The notes beneath the pieces are model-generated. The model searched no databases. It was not told where the DNA came from and saw only the letters and a program-made list of their open reading frames with translations. From Vesta saturnalis (Eukaryota; Arthropoda; Insecta; Coleoptera; Lampyridae), in NCBI GenBank assembly GCA_036346205.1, contig JARFJB010000762.1, positions 4,316,501 through 4,380,500 on the forward strand: a stretch of 64,000 nucleotides of DNA. The letters run 5' to 3'. Each line of letters starts with the position of its first letter. Position 1 is the stretch's first letter. The translations under genes and the position numbers were made by a program. Shown here piece by piece: positions 12,230 to 23,062 of this stretch.

Positions 12230-12475
12230 ACGGGTCGACGAATTTGAATAAGGGCTTTTGGGTATCGCTAGTGGTCTACATTCATCGAAATGGCAATAAG
12301 GATTTTTGTATACCACCTGTGGTACACACTCTTCGAAACGAGCCGTTTTTTATCACAAAAACCACTTTTGTAAACGACCGATGGCACACTCATCGGAATA
12401 AGGTGTTTTTTCAATGAACTAAGGAGTTTTATGTACAACCGGTCGTATGCATATATCGAGATCGAGCATAACTTC
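12230..12475. repeat. Diverged tandem array, units of about 50-62 bp
   Basis: Four related units follow each other. Each has a TCGAA-like start, an AATAAGG-like box, a T-rich stretch, GTAC/GTAT, and then a small palindromic core such as CCACCTGTGG or ACCGGTCG. The units differ by substitutions and small insertions. No gene is attached. Function is unknown. Confidence 0.5.
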
Positions 12476-12586
12476 AATTTTTGTCGCAAGAAAATGAAAA
12501 CATTGGTATATTATCAAATTTTGGTTGCAAGAGTAACTGGTTTTTTTGACGTGAGCAACTAAGGGGAAAAAATTTCTGATAATCTG

Positions 12587-13206
12587 GGATCCGTTATAGC
12601 GCCTACACTTTTTCTGCTGTACATAAACGACCTTATTTCTTCAACAACTAGCCCCATCCATTGCTTTGCTGACGATAGCACTCTTCACTGTAGTTCATCT
12701 CAGTCTACTCATAGTGATAATCCACCTTCTATGTCAAATCAAGAAATTAAAGCTGAAATGGCAAATTCAATCAACAAAGACATTCAACGTATTCTCGAAT
12801 GGGGAAGCAATAATCTAGTTAAATTTAATGCTAACAAAACTCAGTGTTGCCTTATGTCCGCCAAAAAAGATCGATCATTTCCTGTTGTAAGTATGAATGG
12901 CTCAGTTCTTAAGTTTTCAGACTCTATTACTCTGTTGGGTATGACTGTATCTTCAAATCTCTCATGGGTTGACCATCTTCTGTCAGCTACCAAAACAGCT
13001 GCTCGTAAAATAGGCTTTTTGTACAGATCTAAGCAGTACTTTACCTCTCGACAACTCCTTCTGCTGTATAACGCCCAAATTCGGCCTCATCTGGAATATA
13101 ATTCTCACCTTTGGGTCAGTGCTCCCCAATACGCTCTCGATATCGTTGATCGTATTCAAAAGAGAGCGATTAGGCTTATAAAGGGAACCGTGCCCTGCCC
13201 AATTTA
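12587..13206 (+). pseudogene. Non-LTR retrotransposon reverse transcriptase, C-terminal part
   Basis: This is the 3' half of a LINE reverse transcriptase, the enzyme that copies the element RNA at the insertion site. The open frame begins at GSVIAPTLFLLYINDL near 12,589, typical of the palm region. The catalytic box FADDSTLH follows near 12,665 with both Asp residues intact. The thumb includes a VKFNANKTQ segment and a GLIxxNLSWVDHL-like block near 12,955, and the frame ends in RIQKRAIRLI before a stop at 13,206. The upstream endonuclease and fingers are missing, so it is 5' truncated as LINE copies usually are. The motif style fits the Jockey superfamily. No poly(A) or target duplication is visible because a TA array follows at once. 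Confidence 0.8.
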
Positions 13207-13247
13207 AGATATGCAAAGGTAAACTACTGGACTATAAAGAAAACCAA

Positions 13248-13250
<3 letters not shown>

Positions 13251-13309
<59 letters not shown>
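13251..13309. repeat. (TA)n microsatellite
   Basis: An almost pure TA tract directly abuts the left end of the long-TIR mariner element, which targets TA. Confidence 0.95.
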
Positions 13310-13312
<3 letters not shown>

Positions 13313-14030
13313 GGGTGTCCCAATAGTGCGTATTCGGTCGATAGCTCATTAGCCATTAAACTTAGAAGATAACTTTAAATACGAAAGTTGTTTATTTGTA
13401 TAAGCTGCATAATCTAAAAATAGTTTGGTTTCTACAGGGTGTAATATAAAAGCGGTACAATATAGAGCTTTTGATTTTTAAATAGAACACCCTACATATT
13501 ATTTTATTTTTCAATTCTCCTTATAATTTTACATCTATTTTATAAGAATTACTTACAAACTAAATCTTACAGTTTTTTTACATTTGCAAAGTTAACTAAA
13601 AACTGACATTTTTATGTAGTAATTCAAGTAGGCATATCTCAGTTATTTTTAAACATAAAAAAATAATCTTTGGTATATAATTTATTCATACATGAGCTTA
13701 CTTTAATCTATTGTCAAAATTGGATTTCAATATACAGAGTGATCACAAAAATTAATTCAATAACATAAACTTGAAAATGCTATATCTTCATTTTTTTAAA
13801 TGGTACACCCTATATTTTTTTAATGCCTTGTCTTCGTCTATTAATCGGTTTTCATTTCTATTAAATATATTCTATACCTATCTCTAATAATTTCGGAGAT
13901 ATTTAAGTTCAATTTTTTTCGTTGATAACGCTGAAGCAGAGTAACGTTAGTCGGTCAACGCAAGCTATGAATACATAAGAAACTAAAAAACATATAAACT
14001 GAAATACAAACACTTAAAATTATAATAAAT
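13310..14030 (+). repeat. Left long terminal inverted repeat
   Basis: Inverted partner of 15,248-15,976. The inner end includes the last codons and stop of the transposase. Internal ACAGGGTGTAATA (about 13,434), AACACCCTA (about 13,485), ACAGAGTGATCAC (about 13,734) and ACACCCTATA (about 13,804) look like nested copies of element ends. Confidence 0.9.
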
Positions 14031-15083
14031 GTTCAATCTGACCATCATTTTGTTGCTGGCAAACATGAAGTCTTTGAATAAACGACAAATTTACTTTTCG
14101 TAACGTGGAAACATTTATATTTTGAATGACGTCTCTAATTCTTGCCGTCATATCATCTACAGTCGTTGGAGGAGTTTGATAGACTTTTTCTTTAATCCAA
14201 CCCCAAAGAAAAAGTCCAGCTTTGTCAAGTCAGGCGATCTTGCAGGCCAGGAGATCGGTCCTCCTCTTCCAATCCATTTGTTTTGAAACTGGATATTTAA
14301 ATAATTTCTAACGTTTCTGCTCAAATGCGGAGGAGCACCATCTAATTGCAGCCACATTTCTCTAAGGGTCTGTAAAGGTAACTCTTCAATAAAAGTTTCA
14401 AATTCGTTGCGCAAGAAGTTTAAAAATGAGTCTCCATTGACCGTGTTTTCAAAAAAATATGGTCCTATAATTCTTTCCCCAATAATTCGGGCCCAAACAT
14501 TAAGTGACCAGCGGTGTTGATGATCAACAGGAATTATAAATGTGGGGTTCTCAGTATCGTAATAATGGAAATTATGTCTATTAACGTATCCATTTTTGTG
14601 GAAAGGAACTTCATCAGCAAATCAGATCCTTCTAAAATAGTTGGGTTTTTCAAAATTTTTATTTATGGCCCAATTGCAAAAGTTTAATCTATTAACGAAG
14701 TCATCCTCGTCTAATTCTTGTGCAAGTTAGACATGGTATCGATGATATTCATATTTTTTTATAATTCTATTAACTGATGTTTTTGAAACTCCAACTTCTA
14801 ATTCCATTTGTCGGCAAGAAACGTGAGGATTTTCAATCACGGATTGAAGAACTAAATGTTCATTACCTTCGTTAATTGCGGTTATTTCTCATTCTAAATT
14901 ATCTTCGTAATAAATACTGCCTGTTTGCTCGAAACGCTCTTTCAATCTTGCAAATGCTGAAACTTGCGGGTGTCGTGCATTTGGAAATTTTTGCTTATAC
15001 ATTCGATGAGCTAAAAGACAATTTTTATTGCTTTCACCAAGGACATAAATCATATTAACAAGTTCTTCTTTCGAAAAATTCAT
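14020..15083 (-). pseudogene. DD41D mariner-type transposase, nearly full length
   Basis: The start is the ATG at 15,083 (MNFSKEELVNMIYVLGE), and about 354 codons reach the stop at 14,022, a normal family length. The N-terminal helix-turn-helix region spans about residues 1-110 and includes CRQMELEVGVSKTSVNRI. The catalytic core shows FADEVPFH (first Asp), LDGAPPH (second Asp) and SPDLTKLDFF (third Asp), with 41 residues between the second and third. The tail ends NDGQIEHLL. One frame reads almost throughout. Lesions are three in-frame stops (after YEDNLE, YHRYHV and NYFRRI) and one frameshift in an A-rich run at 14,206-14,214 just past the third Asp. The enzyme is dead, yet its gene sits in a structurally complete element. 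Confidence 0.9.
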
Positions 15084-15247
15084 TTTGTAATTTAGGAAGT
15101 AAGTGTACAATACTACACAAATATTAGCACTGTTTGACAAGTTTGATTTCTTCATTTGTTTTCGTTCATCTTTTGTTTTACGCTCTTTTGATTAAATTGT
15201 TTAAGTTTAAAAACATCTCAAATATCTCTTAAAAATGGTGGTTTCAT

Positions 15248-15976
15248 ACAATATTTATTATAATTACAATTTATATATTTCAGTTAATATTTTTTAGTTT
15301 CTTATGTATCCATAGCTTGCTTTGATCGACTAATGTTACTCTTCATCAGAGTTATCAACGAAAAAAATTGAACAAACTTAAATATCTCCGAAACTATTAG
15401 GGATAGGTATAGAACATATTTAATAGAAACGAAAGCCGATTAATAGACGAAGACAAGGCATTAAAAAAAATATAGGGTGTGCCATTTAAAAAAATGAAGA
15501 TGTAGCATTTTCAAATTTATGTTATTGAATTAATTTTTGTGATCACTCTGTATATTGAAAACCAATTTTGACAATAGATTAAAGTAAGCTCATGTATGAA
15601 TAAATTCTATACCAAAGATTATTTTTTTGTCTTTAAAAATAACTGAGATACACTTACTTGAGTTACTACATAAAAATGTCAGTTTTTAGTTAACTTTGCA
15701 AACATCTCAAAAACTGTAAGATTTAGCTTGTAAGTAATTCTTATAAAAAAGATGTAAAATTATAAAGAGAATCGAAAAATAAAATAATATATAGGGTGTT
15801 CTATTTAAAAATCAAACGTTCTATATTGCACCTCTTTTATATTACACCCTGCAGAAACCAAACTATTTTTAGATTATGCAGCTTATACAAATAAACAACT
15901 TTCGTATTTAAACTTATCTTCTAAGTTTAATGGCTAAGGAGCTGTCGACCGAATATGCACTATTGGGACACCCTGT
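15248..15976 (-). repeat. Right long terminal inverted repeat
   Basis: Inverted partner of 13,310-14,030. It starts about 165 bp upstream of the transposase ATG, so promoter elements for the transposase probably lie in or near this arm. Confidence 0.9.
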
Positions 15977-15982
15977 ATATAT

Positions 15983-16322
15983 CAGCGTTTGTTATGGAAG
16001 CAGTCACTTTTCTAAGGTCTGATTAGGCCAAGATTAAGCAGACTCTGGTATTTGTTGAGCTTTAGAGAAAACTATTCCCATTATCATGAGAGCTACAAAA
16101 ATTTTTTCATATTGTTACATACGACATATCAATATATATATTATAAAAACTAAAAAGAACTTACATTGCTGTGAGACTAATCCTTAATTAACATTAATAT
16201 AATTTTTGTAGCTGTCTTGATAATGGTAATAAAGTTTTCTCGAAAGCTCGACAAATACCAAAGAGTCTGTTTAATCCTGGGCTAATCAGCCCTTAGAATA
16301 GTTGCTTCCTTAACAAACACTG
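15983..16322. mobile_element. 340-bp MITE with long inverted arms
   Basis: The left arm starting CAGCGTTTGTTATGGAAGCA and the right arm ending in its near complement (TGCTTCCTTAACAAACACTG) pair over about 130 bases around a central spacer near 16,110-16,190. There is no coding potential. It lies six bases from the end of the mariner element, so it may have used the same TA-rich target. Superfamily is not assigned. Confidence 0.8.
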
Positions 16323-16356
16323 TTATTATTAATCTCACACAGTCTACAGTACCGTC

Positions 16357-16358
<2 letters not shown>

Positions 16359-16411
<53 letters not shown>

Positions 16412-16450
16412 ACATTATTTGTATTACCATATATATATATATATATATTA
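16359..16450. repeat. (AT)n microsatellite, two blocks
   Basis: Pure AT tracts at 16,359-16,408 and 16,429-16,450 separated by a short unique stretch. Confidence 0.95.
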
Positions 16451-17835
16451 TCGATTTTTTTTATAAAACACGTAATTAGTGGACGAAAATAGCCATTTGA
16501 TGCGTTATTTAATGTACTAGGTCACTTTACAAACTATCCACTATAGCGATTTAATTCTTGTATATGTTGGATATCCGTACATTAATTGTGACAATATTTC
16601 TTATAAAGTATAGAAGGTCAAAATACGTTTAACATTAATTCCATTAATATTGCATATTTTCACAATATGAATCTCCAATTGCCTAAACAAGTTGATTGCA
16701 AATGTGTGTCCCCCACAGCCCATTTGTGGTCCACACTTTTTTTTTCTTCATCAATACGCAAACACACACTAAATTAACCTATTACGAATCTTTAAAATAC
16801 TTAGCTTTTTTTTGTTTTTAATATTGTATTTCTGTATTTATGTTATTCACAGATCTATACGTTTCGATAACACCTACAGTTATCTTCGTCAGCAGTAGTA
16901 CAATCTTTCAGAATTGTATGAGATGTTGAAAAAAAATTATGAAAAAGTGAAAACACAAACATAAGCCTGCTATTAGTATAACGGTTTATCACAGTTTTAC
17001 TGCCGGGACAGTAAATAAAACACTTTAGTGAGTGTTAAATGTCATTAATGGTTAATGTTGATCGCAAAAAATGTGTTTGTTATATTCATAAATTAAGACA
17101 GTTTTTATTTGCATGTTTTGAATTATATGTTTTTCTAAGTAATTAAGTATTTTTTGCTAACCAAAATAATTAAGTTATGACGTATTATTAAAAAATTACT
17201 ACTTGAGTAGCAGGAGAAAGGCATTCTTCCAAATAATTAGGTAATTATTCAAAATAATTTTAGCAACAGATTTCAACATAATTACATAATTTTCTTTTAA
17301 CATTAATAGTTGGGAATTGCGTGTAGTAGATATATTTCTAAGAAGCCAAATAGTATTGAAAGCGAATGTTAGACATGCAAGCGAAAGTAGATTTTAGGAA
17401 TACAATTATTTGTAATAACTTTATATCAAGTTCGCAATGCATTTATGTGTTCAGAGGATAATACTTAAAATTTGGTAATTATTAATTACATTAAAATAAT
17501 ATAAAAAGTAAGCAATGTTGTCATATTCCGTGATATTGTTATGTGAGATCACATTGTTTGCTTTAGAAGTCATCAATACAAATTTTAATTCATAGAAAAT
17601 GATGCAACTCACAATATGAATGCACTTTAAGTTTTTGTTACACAACGAAAATCAAATCCAAAGATGTCAAACAATTAAATTGATACTGTTAGTTTCTTGA
17701 AATAGATTTGTTTATAGTTAGGAAGTTAGTACTTAGTTCATGTTTTTAGTTTTAATTTTTATTTTTAAGAAGGCGCGACAAAAATAATAGATAAGAATTT
17801 TTTGATGAAATGTCATATCACACACTGATATCCGA
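16451..17835. repeat. No gene; Penelope-like end remnant at 16,785-16,965
   Basis: The segment around ACGTTTCGATAAC...ACAGTTATC near 16,860 matches, with substitutions, the sequence upstream of the Penelope-like coding remnant at 40,871-41,036. I read it as a terminal piece of the same family. The remaining bases are AT-rich without recognisable coding sequence. Confidence 0.5.
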
Positions 17836-17910
17836 TTGCTGATCCTTCGCCCGGGATCTAACTATTATCTTTATAAGTAAGATCTAACATTGCTGGTCCT
17901 TCGACATAAA

Positions 17911-19334
17911 ATGAACCAAGGTATGGAGAACATAGGAGTAATAACAAGGAGCAGAGGTAGACTTCGTGACCTTCAAGATAAAGAGGCTCATCAGGACGAC
18001 CCAAAATAATCCCGCAAGGAGTCTAACTAAGTGACTCACAAGGAGATTCAAGTGGTAGCACAGATAAAGAATGAGACTCGGAAGTCAACAAGTCATAGAA
18101 GCTCAAAGCATGCAAGTATTTGACATTCCACTGTTACAGCATCGTCAGCGGCAAGTATTCGTAAAAAAAAATAGAAATACAACTGAAAGCTGATGAAGAA
18201 AGGGCAAAATTACTAGAGGAATTAATGCTAATGCGTAAGAAGCTATAACATGAGAAAAGAACTATTCATAACAAGATGCTACTGGATAAGGCTATAATTG
18301 AACTGGGTAGTGATAATGCATCTGATGTACGCGTAAGAAGTTTAGATTTTGAGGGAAATTCAGAATATTCGGACAGCAAGGTAAATAACTGACTAGGTAA
18401 AAACACATCTAAGAAGAAAAGTCTGTTAAAATTCCAAAACAAGAAGACTTAAATAAAGGGCAAGATATGGATTGCAGGTATGAAATGAAACAATTTTTTA
18501 CTAGACAAATTGTAGAAAAAAATTTACTTATACTTTCGGGTAAAGTTAGAGATTGGGCAGATTTGTATAATCAGTACGAATCCACTACAAAACTATTGGG
18601 ACTGTCAACTGAGGAAAACGTGTAGATTAGGAAAGAAGTCAAAACGGGCTGTAGATGCATTATTAATAAATAGCATGGCAGAGAGCGATGCAGTTATCAA
18701 CATTTTGAAGAACCGATTTGGCAGACCAGATATAATTGTTAAGGCATTGATAGTTGAATTAAATATTTAGGCATGAAGAACTATATAAATTGCCCGCAAC
18801 TAAGTACTAAGCGATTTACTAATTTGCAGTTAAGTGGGGGTTGGGGTAAGAAAATATCCAAAGAAGGAGAATCAGATGTCCTATAATCTTGAGATGTTTA
18901 GAGAATGGTTTTGTACAGAAGCCAAATCAGTAAGTTATGCTCAAACTTCATTAAATAGTAAGCCAGGAACTAGTACATTGTACAAAGAAAAACGCAAAAC
19001 AACTTCAGTGACAACAGCAGATAAGGATAAATGTAAAAGATCATGTATGTTTTGCAATAAAAAACATTTCATAGAACAATGCAATAGTTTCAAGAGTTTA
19101 ACACCTGATGACAGATGGGACCACATTAAGAAACATAAAATTTGCTTTTCGTGCCGCAGATGGAAGCATCACATTAATGTATCTAAAAAAAGACGAAAAT
19201 GTGGTACCAATACATGCGAAAGGTATCATCATTACTTACTACATAATGAGAAGTTTGGAAGAAGTAACGTCATCAAGGCACCCGAGGAGACTACTGAAAG
19301 TAATATCGTTCAAGCAACTATTCAAGAAACCTAG
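17911..19334 (+). pseudogene. BEL/Pao gag
   Basis: Gag packages the element RNA. The start is the ATG at 17,911 (MNQGMENIGVITRSRGRL). Recognisable parts are the conserved SGKVRDWADLYNQYEST block near 18,540, a later segment MAESDAVINILKNRFGRP near 18,680, and a zinc-knuckle region from 19,045 (CMFCNKKHFIEQC, then CFSC) ending in the HHYLLH motif near 19,230 that is characteristic of BEL/Pao gag. Several in-frame stops and frame changes lie between these blocks, so no full protein can be made. The last 166 codons remain open. Confidence 0.8.
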
Positions 19335-20260
19335 GAGACTGTAGGAACTGTAGCGCATACAGAACTAATATCTCAAAATGAAGTTCTGCTCAAACTAGTA
19401 CCAGTAAAAATAAAAAATGGTGCACAAGAAATGGAAATATTTGCTTTATTAGACGAAGCTTCGACTGTGTCATGTTTAAACGAAAAAGTAGCAGATCAGT
19501 TAAATTTAGATGGCGAAGAAACTGATATGAACCTAAAACGGACGGACCAAGAGACTTCGAAAGAATTTAAATCGAGAAAAGTTAGTCTAGAGATTATAGG
19601 AGAAGATGGAAGTGTCTACAAAATGGACATCTACACTGTACAAGGAATGGACCTACCAACCCAAACTGTTAACCCCAGAAAGTTTAAAGACAAATGGCAA
19701 CATCTTCGGTCAGTAAATTTTAAAGTAATGGAATTTGAAACACCCACCTTCTTAATAGGACAAGACCAGTGGGACTTAATAGTTACCAAAGAAATAATAG
19801 AAGGGCCTAATAATGCACCTGCACTAACAAGAACTAAACTGGGATGGATTTTGCATGGAAATGTAAGTCAGTTTCACGACAGGTATAACGCAAATATTGT
19901 TTTACATGTAAAACATCAAACGTTATGCGAGGAGTTACGCGATGAGGTTAAATATTTAACAACTTCTGGAGAAATTTACAAGAAGATCAGGGGATAGATG
20001 GGAAACATGTTTGCCATGGATAGAACACAACTTGAAACTGCCAGAAAGTAAAACTCAAGCAATTAAACGATTAGACCGCATCAGAAACAGAATGGTAAAG
20101 GATTCGGAATTTCAGAAAGTTTATATGAGTAAGACACAGGAGCATTTAAACAAAGGATATGCCAGAAAGGTAGAAGAACAAGAAATTCAAAAGGATAATA
20201 ATCTAATATGGTACCTACCACATTTCGGGGTAACGAATCCCAATAAACCAGGGAAATTCA

Positions 20261-20502
20261 GATTTGTTTCTGACGCTGCTTCGAAATCCAATGGTAAGAG
20301 CCTTAATAACTTCTTGCTTAAAGGTCCAGATCTTTAGAACCCCTCGGTAGAAACGCTTTGGAAGTTTCGAGAAAAGGCCATGATTTGTTTCTGACGCTGC
20401 TTCGAAATCCAATGGTAAGAGCCTTAATAACTTCTTGCTTAAAGGTCCAGATCTTTAGAACCCCTCGGTAGAAACGCTTTGGAAGTTTCGAGAAAAGGCC
20501 AT
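20261..20502 (+). repeat. Perfect 121-bp tandem duplication inside RT
   Basis: 20,261-20,381 is repeated at 20,382-20,502 without a difference that I can see. The unit length is not a multiple of three, so it shifts the frame. Perfect identity inside a decayed element suggests a recent event or an assembly artefact. Confidence 0.95.
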
Positions 20503-20819
20503 GTCATTTACAGCAGATATTCGTGAAATGTTCCACCAGGTCAAAATAAGAAAAGAGGATCAAGAGCTCAAAGATTCTACGGACCAAAAGGAACCCTTGA
20601 CATATACCATGAATATAATGATTTTTGGTGCTGTGTCTTCACCTTTTGCAGCACAGTACGTTAAAAACAGGAATTAAGGAGGAATACCCTGAACCTGCCG
20701 AAGCTATTATATATAAACATTGCGTGGATAATTACTTAGACAGTATAAGTGCTCAGGAAGAAGCAATAAATCTAATTGATGAAGTCATTATGATACACGA
20801 ACGAGGAGGATTTAATAAT

Positions 20820-21147
20820 AATACTGTCTTTATTCAACACAGGCAGCAGTTACAACTTTTACATTTGCATTATTTCCACGACATCGACATATATCGTTGC
20901 ACCTTGTTGAAATGGTCCAAGATCGCCTACTCTTACACTTAACCTTGATCCAAATTAAACTGACTATTCTAGCCATCACCACTATTCATCTATTCATCAT
21001 ATAAGTTCTAATATACAAATACAATTATTAAATAATAATATGCGCTACCGGAAATGCATGTTTCATATAATAGTTCATATTAATTAATTAAATATTTAAT
21101 GTACTGTTTTTTTAAAGTAGTATTGGTATTGATATTTGACTTAAGTA
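20820..21147. other. Insertion of about 330 bp interrupting BEL pol
   Basis: Pol homology leaves after MIHERGGFN near 20,815 and resumes at WVSNSQEV near 21,150. The intervening AT-rich sequence is unlike pol. I could not define terminal repeats or a target duplication. It could be a solo LTR or a small non-autonomous element. Confidence 0.5.
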
Positions 21148-22234
21148 GCTGGGTGAGTAACTCACAAGAAGTAATGTCACATGTACCCCCTCAAAAAAGG
21201 ACCGAAGAGAAAAAAATGTCTAGTAATTGAATAAGTTTAGAGTGTTAGGACTGAAATGGGAATCCGTACATGATATCTTAACTTTTCCTCTGAATCTCTA
21301 TAAAGTTCCTGAAAAGATTTTAACAGGACAAGATATACTCACAAAACGAGATTCCCTTCAAGTAGTGATGTATATGTTCGATCCATTGGGATTATTGAGA
21401 AATTTCACTGTTAGAGGTAAGATATCTGGAGAAGTGAAATAAATTGGGATGACCAAATATCTGTTGAGTTACATAAAGGATGGATGAAATGGTTAAAAGG
21501 ACTGGATTCTATAAGAAATATACAGATACCTAGACACTATGGTTTTAGAGAACATACAGTGCAATTACATATTTTGTATGATGCAAGTTCACAAGCATTT
21601 GCAGGTGTAAGTTATTTAAGTTTTTTAGTGATTATGAAAGTAAGATTGCTTTAGTGATGTCCAGAACAAAAGTCGCACCATTAAAGCCCTTAACAATTCC
21701 ACGTCTTGAATTGCAAGGTGCTCTGATGGCAAGTAGATTATACGAAAGCGTTTTAAAGGGGCATTCTTTGAATATCATTAAAACATTTTTTTGGATAGAT
21801 TTAAGAACAGTACTTTCATGGATTAAGTATGACGCTAGGAAATTTAAAACATTCGTTTCAAACCGAGTTGCGGAAATCCAAGAAAGAACAAATATGTATG
21901 ATTGGCATTGGATACCAACTAACTTAAATGTGGCAGACGAAGCTACTAGAGAACAAATTGAGATAGACCCAAGTATATCTAGCAGATGGTTCGCGGGACC
22001 TAATTTTCTGTATGAAAATGTTGAAAAATGGCTACAGAAAAATGAGACTGAAGAAATAAGTGAAAATACTAGCGAAGTAACTGAGCGAACATTTGCAAGA
22101 AGACAAATGGGAGAATTTTTGTGTTTACCAGATGTTGCGAAATTTTCCAACAAAAGAGGAGGTCATTTGGGCTTCTCGGTTTTTAACTCATCTGTTTAGT
22201 TCACATTGTTGTCTATATGTTGCTTTTTTAACCC

Positions 22235-22884
22235 CTTAATCCCTTTATATTCTGTCATATAAGTTTATTATCTTTAGGTATTGTATTGTGTTCTTTATTG
22301 CATCTAGTGTAGTTAGGTTTGCACTCAGTATATTTGATACTGAAAAAGTATTTCTTAAGATATCGTATTTAGGACAAATGGATAGTAATGTTCTAATGTA
22401 ATGAACTCATTGCATAGATTCATGAGTAACTAATGTATGTCCAAATTTGAGGCGATGGATGATGCTAGAATCTTTTCGGTCTGTTAGTGTTAGTTTTCAT
22501 TTCCTGATCTTAGTTTTTATGTTCCGTAGGTGGGTTTCGCTTCTGTCCCAATTTTGCTGCCATAAACTGTTTATTTTGGCTTTCATAAATTTCGCCACGT
22601 TGGGATATGTTGTTATATCGATTTTTGATTGTATTACAAATTTGATTATATATTTTTGATCTGTAAGATGCTTGATAGCACATCTGTACTAATGGGTTTT
22701 TGTTAAATGGGTTTGCAATGGTGGCTAGAGAGCTTTGTTAATCGCTAGCTATTAGTATCATTTTATCATTTTGGGCTAATTCACAAAAGCCATAAGCCAT
22801 AAGGCATATAGTTCGGCTTCGTAGATTAAAGCATGTGCTATGTTCTACTCTATTTACTGAAAGAGCCGCCCCTACACCTAAACT
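22235..22884 (-). pseudogene. LINE RNase H and C-terminal tail (second half)
   Basis: On the minus strand the segment begins GVGAALSV, continues through YEAELYALWL (the RNase H Glu region) and ILIASD (the RNase H Asp region). It ends near 22,250 with a tail containing CPKYDILRNTF, typical of I-group LINEs. Stops and frame changes occur after the YEAELYALWL block and in the tail. The first half of the same RNase H lies beyond the Harbinger insertion at 25,577. An RNase H after RT points to the I/R1/LOA side of LINEs. The 3' end lies close to the truncated BEL element. Confidence 0.65.
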
Positions 22885-23062
22885 GGCGCAATACACACAT
22901 GCCTCCGGCGACGTTACGGCAACGCGCGTTCGCCTTGCGTGCGTTTGTCGCCGACACTCCCCGCGGAAACGCTGCGGCGCCGCACACGCAAATGCGGCTC
23001 TCAGCACATTGTTGCTAATAGAGTGATACATACGTGTGGTTTTTTGTCGACCAAAAAACGAA

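Larger units (their letters stand above)
13310..15976. mobile_element. Complete mariner-type element with TIRs of about 720 bp
   Basis: Both ends read ACAGGGTGTCCCAATAGTGC-like on their outer side and are flanked by TA. The left arm (13,310-14,030) and right arm (15,248-15,976) are inverted copies with only a few percent mismatch in the parts I compared by eye. Between them lies one transposase gene on the minus strand. Each arm contains smaller ACAGGGTG...ACACCCTATA modules. The total length of about 2.7 kb and such long arms are large for the Tc1/mariner group. Confidence 0.9.
17836..22199 (+). mobile_element. BEL/Pao LTR retrotransposon relic
   Basis: Gag, protease, reverse transcriptase, RNase H and the very start of an integrase region follow in the BEL/Pao order, all broken. 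Two copies of TTGCTGRTCCTTCG at 17,836 and 17,890 just before gag may belong to the LTR border or primer-binding area, but full LTRs were not found. The 3' side stops before the integrase core and meets a minus-strand LINE. Confidence 0.85.
19390..22199 (+). pseudogene. BEL/Pao pol (protease, RT, RNase H), interrupted
   Basis: The protease block reads FALLDEASTVSCLNE near 19,440. Reverse transcriptase follows with YLPHFGVTNPNKPGKFRFV near 20,215 and FTADIREMFHQVKI near 20,505. The active-site box is CVDN (20,721-20,732) instead of the usual YVDD, so one catalytic Asp is lost. RNase H-related sequence includes LHILYDASSQAFAGVSYL near 21,565 and PLTIPRLELQGALMASRL near 21,690, then WHWIPTNLNVADEATR near 21,905. 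The frame stops at 22,199 before an integrase core. A 121-bp tandem duplication and an insertion of about 330 bp interrupt it. Codons are otherwise well kept. Confidence 0.85.

Noticed and set aside
12230..12475. CRISPR-like array
   Set aside because: Units are too diverged, there are no conserved direct repeats with unique spacers, and the genome is eukaryotic.
22885..22990. CpG island of a host gene
   Set aside because: The GC-rich block coincides with the terminal region of the Harbinger-like element and no host exon follows.
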